Source: Adiantum capillus-veneris (lineage: Eukaryota; Streptophyta; Polypodiopsida; Polypodiales; Pteridaceae). Taken from it: a stretch of DNA of 64,000 nt. The stretch lies in the NCBI GenBank assembly GCA_014529385.2, contig CM043956.1, positions 90,782,721 through 90,846,720 on the forward strand. Reading direction: 5' to 3'. The position numbers and the translations under genes are program-made. Positions 58,263 to 64,000 of the stretch are shown one piece after another (positions within the stretch are counted from its first letter, which is position 1; each line of letters opens with the position of its first letter). Under the pieces are notes generated by a model, which worked only from the letters and a program-made list of their open reading frames with translations, was not told the origin of the DNA and did not search any database.

Positions 58263-60200
58263 ATGAAAATGCGAGCTTTGCAGGATTGGGAGAGTGGAAA
58301 GCTAATTAGCAGGAACGACAATCATAAGAAGGTTGTCTTTGACATGAAGGAGCAACGCCAAGAGGAGCTCCATGAAGAATCATCTCAAAGTGAGACGGAA
58401 GAAGGTTGGACCGATAACACTTCAGAAGAAGAAAGTAGCGGCAGCATTACTGAAGAGGAGTCTTCCATCGAAGTCATGGGGGTAAGGTTTAAGCCAACCA
58501 ACCAAGAGACCTCTTGTCAAGGTTTGGAGGAGGTAGGTTCCCAAGAGAACCAAAAAGTGGAAGATGAAAGAATGCTAGAAGGTATGCTATCTACAACACT
58601 TACAAAGGATGAAAGAGAGGAGTTCAAATGTGTGCTAAGGAAATTTCCTAGGCTTTTTGCTAAAGAATACACCGATGTGCGTGGAGTAGATATTGTTCAA
58701 CACAAAATTGAGTTGAAGCCAGAGGCCACACCTAAGGCTCAGAAGCTACGAAGGCTAGGAGTCATCAAGGAGCAGGCTTTACTCAAGGAGGTAAGAAAGC
58801 TTCTAGCAGCAGGTTTCATTTATCCAGTGGAGAATTCAGAGTGGGTCTCTCCCGTTGTTGTCACTCCTAAGAAAAACGAAAAGTGGAGGGTGTGTGTGGA
58901 TTACCGTCCACTCAATGAGGCAACAAAAAGAGATCACTTTCCCCTCCCATTTCAGGATGAGATACTAAATGAGGTAGCTAGTCATGAGAAGTACACTGTG
59001 TGTGATGGCTACTCAGGCTACTTTCAAATATGTATCGCATTGGAAGATCAATTGAAAACAACCTTTATCACTCCTTGGGGTTGTTATGCTTTTAGAGTCA
59101 TGCCATTTGGTCTGACAAATTCTCCTGCAACATTCCAACGTTTCATGAACATGGTGTTTCAAGCATTCTTTGGAAAGTCAATTAGGGTGTTCATTGATGA
59201 TTTCTACATTTATAGCTCAAAATCATTGCATCTACAAAGGGTAGAAGAAGGTTTAAAGAAGCTCTACGACATGGGAGGTCAACTCAACCCCGACAAGTGC
59301 CACATAGGTGAGGATGAAGTGATCTTGCTCGGTCACAAGGTTTCCTATAAAGGCATTGAGGTGGATCCTTCAAAGGCAAAGGCTCTTATTGAGCTCCCAT
59401 CACCGAAGAGTCTTAAGGAGGTCATCTCTTTCATTCAGAAGATGAAGTATATGTCACGCTTCATTCACTTAGCCTCGGAGTTGCTTCATCCTTTGCAAAA
59501 GTTGACACAACAAGTAGAATTTGCATGGTCGGATGAGCTTGAAGAGTATTTTTGTAACATTAAAGTCATTTTGTCAGAGCTACCAACACTCATGCCTCCT
59601 TGTTGGGAGTACACATTCTTTGTTAGCTCTAGTGTTGGAAGGGAAACAATTGGTGCTGTGTTGCTACAACAAGATCCCCACAGTACAAGGATGCGACCCA
59701 TCTACTTTGCTAGTAGGGTCATGAATGCTTTGGAGAGAGATTACACAGAAGTACAACTCATGATTCTTTCTCTCATGTTTGCGGTGAGAAAGTTTAGATC
59801 CTACCTGCTACCAAAACCTTTTGTAATTCTCACTGCAGAAAATTTGTTCCCTTGGGTGTCATCTCAAATGAATCTTAGTACTAGGATCTCAAAGTGGATT
59901 ATGGAGTTTCAAGAGTTCCAATACTCTTTCAAGGTAGAAGATAGTGTGCATGCACAATTGGCAGGGATTCTCACTTATAGGGTACATGAGAAGGAAATTA
60001 AGGTGCCTCAAGTAAAGACCCTACCATTGCCACCACCAAAAAGTATTCCCAATGCTTTTACCTTGTTCTTTGATGGAGCTTTTCGACGAGCCACAGGGAA
60101 AGCAGGGGGAGGGCTAGTGTTGCTCAACCCAAGTGGAGAGGTGGTCATGAAAGAGAAGGTCAATCTACTAGGTTCAACTAGCAACAATGAAGCAGAATAA
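58263..60200 (+). CDS. reverse transcriptase and RNase H, first part (element C)
   Basis: This open frame of 645 codons starts inside the protease end and an acidic Ser/Glu-rich spacer. RT blocks: HKIELKPEATPKAQKLRR, VSPVVVTPKKNEKWRVCVDY, DGYSGYFQICIALED, TPWGCYAFRVMPFGLTNSPA, and catalytic VFIDDFYIYSS (about 59188-59220). RT connection and RNase H follow (FFDGAFRR, then NNEAE). The frame ends at TAA 60198, which replaces the Tyr of NNEAEY present in element A. Catalytic residues of RT are complete. Confidence 0.94.
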   Translation: MKMRALQDWESGKLISRNDNHKKVVFDMKEQRQEELHEESSQSETEEGWTDNTSEEESSGSITEEESSIEVMGVRFKPTNQETSCQGLEEVGSQENQKVEDERMLEGMLSTTLTKDEREEFKCVLRKFPRLFAKEYTDVRGVDIVQHKIELKPEATPKAQKLRRLGVIKEQALLKEVRKLLAAGFIYPVENSEWVSPVVVTPKKNEKWRVCVDYRPLNEATKRDHFPLPFQDEILNEVASHEKYTVCDGYSGYFQICIALEDQLKTTFITPWGCYAFRVMPFGLTNSPATFQRFMNMVFQAFFGKSIRVFIDDFYIYSSKSLHLQRVEEGLKKLYDMGGQLNPDKCHIGEDEVILLGHKVSYKGIEVDPSKAKALIELPSPKSLKEVISFIQKMKYMSRFIHLASELLHPLQKLTQQVEFAWSDELEEYFCNIKVILSELPTLMPPCWEYTFFVSSSVGRETIGAVLLQQDPHSTRMRPIYFASRVMNALERDYTEVQLMILSLMFAVRKFRSYLLPKPFVILTAENLFPWVSSQMNLSTRISKWIMEFQEFQYSFKVEDSVHAQLAGILTYRVHEKEIKVPQVKTLPLPPPKSIPNAFTLFFDGAFRRATGKAGGGLVLLNPSGEVVMKEKVNLLGSTSNNEAE

Positions 60201-60218
60201 GACACACTACTTCATGGT

Positions 60219-61922
60219 TTGAAGATGTGCATTGTCCAAGGGATAAAACGTCTCATGGTAAAGGGAGATGCACTTCTCATTGTTAAACAGATTTTAGGCA
60301 TTTGGGCATGTAAGAATGAAAGCTTAAGGACAAAAGTTCATGCCATTTGTAGGATGTTTAATCAGTTTGAAGAAGTGCAACTATATCATATTCCGAGGAA
60401 ACAAAATGAAGATGCCGATTTACTTGCACAACAAGCAGTTACATGTGTTGAGAGAGAAGTGCAGGTCATCATGGTGGCAGCAGCTGTTAAGCAACCGAGA
60501 TACCAGGGATTGGAGTCATTGGCTCCCATTATTGGCTACATTTTGGAGGGTGAGTTTCCACAAGACTTCACGAAGGCTCAGAAGAGGAGACTCATGAAGA
60601 AGGCAAGTTTCTATCTCTTCCTAGAAGGCTCCCTCTATCAAAACGGGAAGGATCAAGTGTGCAGAAGAGTACCAACTATCGAGGAAATTCCAGCCATTCT
60701 AAAAGGTTTGCATGAAGAGGCATGTGGTGGTCATTTTGCCCAAGAATCAACTGTGAAGAAGATTTTGCTTGCGGGGTATGTTTGGCCAAGCTTGCATGTG
60801 GACGTTCAACATTGGTGTAAAAGCTGTCACAATTGTCAGATAAATGGAAATAGAAGGTTGGTGCATGGCTCGAGGCAAATAGTTCTTGCAAATGGACCCT
60901 TTGAAAAGTGGGGCATTGATGCTATGGGTCCTCTGCCTAGGACAAAAAATGGTAAACTCTACATTATAGTGGCTGTAGACTATATGACTAGGCGGGTGGA
61001 AGCTCAAAGTGTGGCAAGAGTGAATGAGAGGACAATTAGCAAGTTTGTGTACAATCACATTTGTTGCAGATTTGGCACACCTTTGGAGATTGTTTCTGAT
61101 AATGGTCCAGGGTTTAGGAAGGGCTTGCTCACAGAAGTTTGTGAAGAGCTTCACATTCTACATCGTCATAGCACACCATACTACCCACAGTCAAATGGTT
61201 TGGTGGAGAAGGCTAATGGTGTCATTGCAGGAATCATTAGAAAGATGGTGCAAAACAAAACAAAATTATGGGATGACTTCTTGGATGGTGCCTTGTGGGC
61301 ATATCGAACCACATATAGGGAAGCCACGGAGTTCACACCATTTCACTTGGTCTATGGTCAAGAGGCTTTGCAGCCTATCGAGCTCAACATTCCAACAATG
61401 CAACTTCATGGCAAAGGAGCACAAGATGATCAAGAGGTATGGATGGATCGACTTCTTACGTTAGTGGAGCTTGAGTGGAAAAGAGAAGCAGCATATGAGT
61501 GCTACAAGAGGAAAGCCACACAAGCGAAAGAAACGCACGACAAGAAACTGAAGGACAAAGGCATCAAGGAAGGAGAGCTTGTGCTAAGGTATGACAATCG
61601 TTTTGATGCCAAGTTTGAAACTAGATGGCAAGGGCCATACATAGTCAAGAAGGCTTTCAATTCTAGTTACTATCAACTTATGGACTTGAATGGTAAAGAG
61701 CACTCCAGGAAGGTAAACGGGTATCACTTGAAGCCCTATTTAAGTCGCCTTCTACCAAAGGATCTACCAAAGATCTGTCAAAAGGCCGCTGTCTCATGTA
61801 AGTATTGTTACATGAAGCATGAGTGTAACTCCAACAAAAATTCTGAGGGGCCAAACAATGAAGATTTCATCAAGGACTCTGAAGCACTCTCTTTGGAAAA
61901 GATGCTCTATGATGGTACATGA
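60219..61922 (+). CDS. RNase H end and integrase (element C)
   Basis: This open frame of 567 codons runs to the natural end of the polyprotein. It has the last RNase H Asp residues (VKGDALLIVKQI, QNEDADLLAQQ), the HHCC module (HEEACGGH, CKSCHNC), the core with D in VAVDYMTRR, D in SDNGPGF and E in LVEKANG (35 residues between the last two), and a GPY-like tail (WQGPYIVKKAF, SSYYQLMDL). No chromodomain is seen. In VAVDYMTRR, Arg replaces the Trp of other copies. It is the most intact long ORF of the window. Confidence 0.95.
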   Translation: MKMCIVQGIKRLMVKGDALLIVKQILGIWACKNESLRTKVHAICRMFNQFEEVQLYHIPRKQNEDADLLAQQAVTCVEREVQVIMVAAAVKQPRYQGLESLAPIIGYILEGEFPQDFTKAQKRRLMKKASFYLFLEGSLYQNGKDQVCRRVPTIEEIPAILKGLHEEACGGHFAQESTVKKILLAGYVWPSLHVDVQHWCKSCHNCQINGNRRLVHGSRQIVLANGPFEKWGIDAMGPLPRTKNGKLYIIVAVDYMTRRVEAQSVARVNERTISKFVYNHICCRFGTPLEIVSDNGPGFRKGLLTEVCEELHILHRHSTPYYPQSNGLVEKANGVIAGIIRKMVQNKTKLWDDFLDGALWAYRTTYREATEFTPFHLVYGQEALQPIELNIPTMQLHGKGAQDDQEVWMDRLLTLVELEWKREAAYECYKRKATQAKETHDKKLKDKGIKEGELVLRYDNRFDAKFETRWQGPYIVKKAFNSSYYQLMDLNGKEHSRKVNGYHLKPYLSRLLPKDLPKICQKAAVSCKYCYMKHECNSNKNSEGPNNEDFIKDSEALSLEKMLYDGT

Positions 61923-61935
61923 ATATACCATCATC

Positions 61936-61950
61936 CTGGGGGAGGGCTAA
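61936..61950 (+). promoter_or_regulatory. polypurine tract (element C)
   Basis: CTGGGGGAGGGCTAA lies immediately before the LTR start TGATAGCCG. Element A has the same tract with one change. Confidence 0.82.
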
Positions 61951-64000
61951 TGATAGCCGCTTTTCGGCTCTCCATAATTGCCATAGTAAGTTACTCCACC
62001 CTACCAAATTCACCCAAACGCTATGGCTATCCCTACCATTTCACTGTACATAGGCGTGTGTGAGTTAGGGGGCTTTTCCCCTATCTTCTTAAAAACCCTC
62101 AGCTAGCTAGTCACTGGGCTAGTTGAGCCAAAAAAATAAAAAAAATAAAAGTATATTATGGCCTCTTTGTGTGTAAATATTTCATTGTACATATGGCATA
62201 AATATAGGGATTTTTTATAATTATTTTGGTATTTTATTTAAATATTTCTACTTAGGTGTGCGTTTTATTAAACCTATGTACACCTTCTTTCACCCTCTTA
62301 CACCATAATTATATTTTTTCCCAATATGTACATACTCTAACCTCATATTTTTCCTTTATATAAATCACTCCCACATTTTCACCCTCACCCTTGTGAAAAC
62401 AAAAAATTGATTTCTACTCATTGGTTACGTTTATTATATTATTTACTTGCATAATTTTTCTCTTTCACCCAAAATAATTCAAGGAGGGACCATATCATAT
62501 GATTCCAATATCTTTCCATATCCATAATCCTCCACATTTTTATTATTATTTTTACTCATTATTCTAACACCATGTGCTCATTGAGCTAAAGTCCATGAAT
62601 AGTCCATACACTAGTCCCACCATGTATATATTTCTTTATTCACCGATAATCCTCCTCCATGCATGGGTCAAGGGCAACTTGGATGCTTTGTATTATAATA
62701 TGACAAAGGAGGGGCTCACTCTTGGATGCATTGTACAAATTCAACAAAGGAGGGGGCCACTAAAAGACTTTTGCAGGCATAAAAAACAGGCGTTTTGGTG
62801 AGAATTTTGGCACCTATCTCCACTCCGAATTTGGAGCGGTGGTCAAAAGAGAAAATGTAGCCCACGCTCTGAATAATCACCTCAAATGTTTTCATGATTT
62901 TTGGAGCTACCAGCGGTGAGCTATGATTTTTTGAGTGGACCCCAGTCTGCCCACTTTTCTCACAAGTAGCTTTTAGTCTTCTCTCACCCTTCCACACACC
63001 TACTCACTCTTACACATCCCTCCCTCTCCTTCCCTCACTCAAACCTGCAATTTCCATGGCTTCTCCCACCCTCTTCACCATTACCCTTCTCTCTCATCCC
63101 TATAGTTCTTTTATGAACCTCTACATACATACACCCTCTCCATGTCTCTCACTATTGCTACAATTTAATTTACCTCTCCTAAAAATATCTAAAATTCAGC
63201 ATCTTAACCATGATAACTTCTGCAAATTGAGAATTTTTCATCAACAAATCCTCTTTTGATCGTGGTGGTCAACCGTGGCGGCGGCGTAAAGAAGCGAAGA
63301 AGAAGAAGAAGACCAGCGGTCATTTTTTCCACAATCTACACAAGGGTGAGTTCAAGCTTCTTCAAAGCTTCACCATCTCAATGATTCTCTTTTAATTCAC
63401 CCCTCTTCCTTCATCAAATCAACTCATCCTACCCATTGTAAATGTATCACTAACAATTCTAGTGATTATTACCACTAACAACTAACTTCTCTTGTAAAAA
63501 TGCACCCACACTATCAACATATGGAGTAGGCAACCGCACAAGTAAACCAAATTCACTCACTCCCATGGAAGTTTCTCTCCTTTCTCCACATCAATAATTC
63601 TCTTACTTGAGCCCACACCCATGTGACTCAAGAGAAAAGAGAGACCCCATTCTCATTTGAAATTCATAAAAATTCATAATCCTTGATCTTTCCTAATAAA
63701 ATTGATTAGGCTTAATCTTAATCAAGGCTTCTAAAACCTATAAATAGAACCCATTCCTCCTTGTAAAAGACATCACTATACCATTGCACACTAGATTGAG
63801 CGTACCACACGCCAGTTCTATCTTGGTTGTAAAGAGAGAGTAAGCTTTCTATACACCATCACCTTGGTGCATAGAAAAGCTTGAGCTAGTTTGAGTGAGT
63901 GCGAGTAGAAGATATTCTTCCTACCATTGTTGTATCTACCCCAACATCAATGAATTGGTAGTTTTGGGTGCAATTCATGTCCAAAGGCTCACGCTTCTCC
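61951..64000 (+). repeat. 3' LTR of element C, truncated by the window end
   Basis: It is a direct repeat of the 5' LTR and contains about the first 2,050 of its 2,612 bases. TATA box is at 63739-63747. Its target-site duplication lies outside the window. Confidence 0.95.
63739..63747 (+). promoter_or_regulatory. LTR TATA box (element C, 3' LTR)
   Basis: TATAAATAG, identical in context to the box at 55242. Confidence 0.65.

Larger units (their letters stand above)
53429..64000 (+). mobile_element. Ty3/gypsy LTR retrotransposon C, complete except for the 3' LTR end
   Basis: It has a 5' LTR, primer site, an unusual leader with two small ORFs, gag, zinc knuckle, protease, RT, RNase H, integrase, polypurine tract and a 3' LTR that runs off the window. 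From 5' LTR length the element should be about 11.1 kb. The coding part from 56577 to 61922 is in one phase with only five stops and no frameshift. The first ~380 bases of the two LTRs differ at about four percent, making C younger than element A or the LARD element. It inserted just upstream of the kinase-like pseudogene; a candidate duplication (CATAT before the LTR) cannot be tested here. Confidence 0.96.

Noticed and set aside
54211-62997. 93-codon antisense ORF present in both LTRs of element C (54211-54492 and 62716-62997)
   Set aside because: The two copies differ by about nine bases, of which about seven change the amino acid. That is the neutral expectation, and the related frame in the LTR of element A is not conserved in length or sequence. 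Not supported as a gene.
63056-63259. Short ORF beginning MASPTLFTIT in the 3' LTR of C
   Set aside because: The same region of the 5' LTR has indels that change its second half and its stop; not conserved.

Overview
This is plant nuclear DNA made almost entirely of transposable elements. Evidence: Ty3/gypsy LTR retrotransposons with LTRs of 1.8-2.6 kb, LINE fragments of the plant zf-RVT type, a hAT transposase relic, long microsatellites, and a non-coding LTR element with an initiator-Met tRNA primer site. I find no intact cellular gene, rRNA or tRNA. The depth of nesting suggests a large, repeat-rich genome (fern, gymnosperm or similar). The species cannot be named from the sequence.

Layout. 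1-4770: 3' part of Ty3/gypsy element A (RNase H, integrase, 3' LTR), inserted into 4771-6640, an older minus-strand element E (protease, RT). 6640-12898: a degenerate repeat array carrying a 20-bp palindrome at least seven times, interrupted by a plus-strand gag-like block D (7900-11137). 12899-14817 plus 23963-25166: one coiled-coil-rich reading frame of unknown function, split by complete Ty3/gypsy element B (14818-23958; LTRs 14818-16752 and 22137-23958). 26400-31000: two LINE fragments in opposite orientation. 32740-38804: a LARD-like element with ~490-bp LTRs and no coding capacity, sitting in a (GT)n tract. 38805-49800: mostly unassigned DNA with a diverged B-like LTR, small tandem repeats and a LINE RT fragment. 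50060-53330: a hAT transposase relic on the plus strand, facing RING-like and protein-kinase-like pseudogene sequence on the minus strand. 53429-64000: Ty3/gypsy element C, complete except for the end of its 3' LTR and of the same family as A.

How the parts work together. A, B and C each have, or had, gag (capsid, zinc knuckle), protease, RT, RNase H and an integrase with a D,D-35-E core and a GPY/F-like tail. B and C have unrelated LTRs but share a nearly identical primer-binding site (TGGTGCCCCCAYGGAGGA).

Most interesting signals: (1) a ~275-bp repeat with palindrome ACATGGATCGCGATCCATGT; (2) two tandem, mutually similar ~70-codon ORFs between primer-binding site and gag of element C, in the gag frame; (3) three gypsy polyproteins damaged by stop codons but almost never by frameshifts; (4) a kinase-like/RING-like pseudogene pair beside a hAT relic. 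All similarity statements come from reading by eye; no database search was possible.
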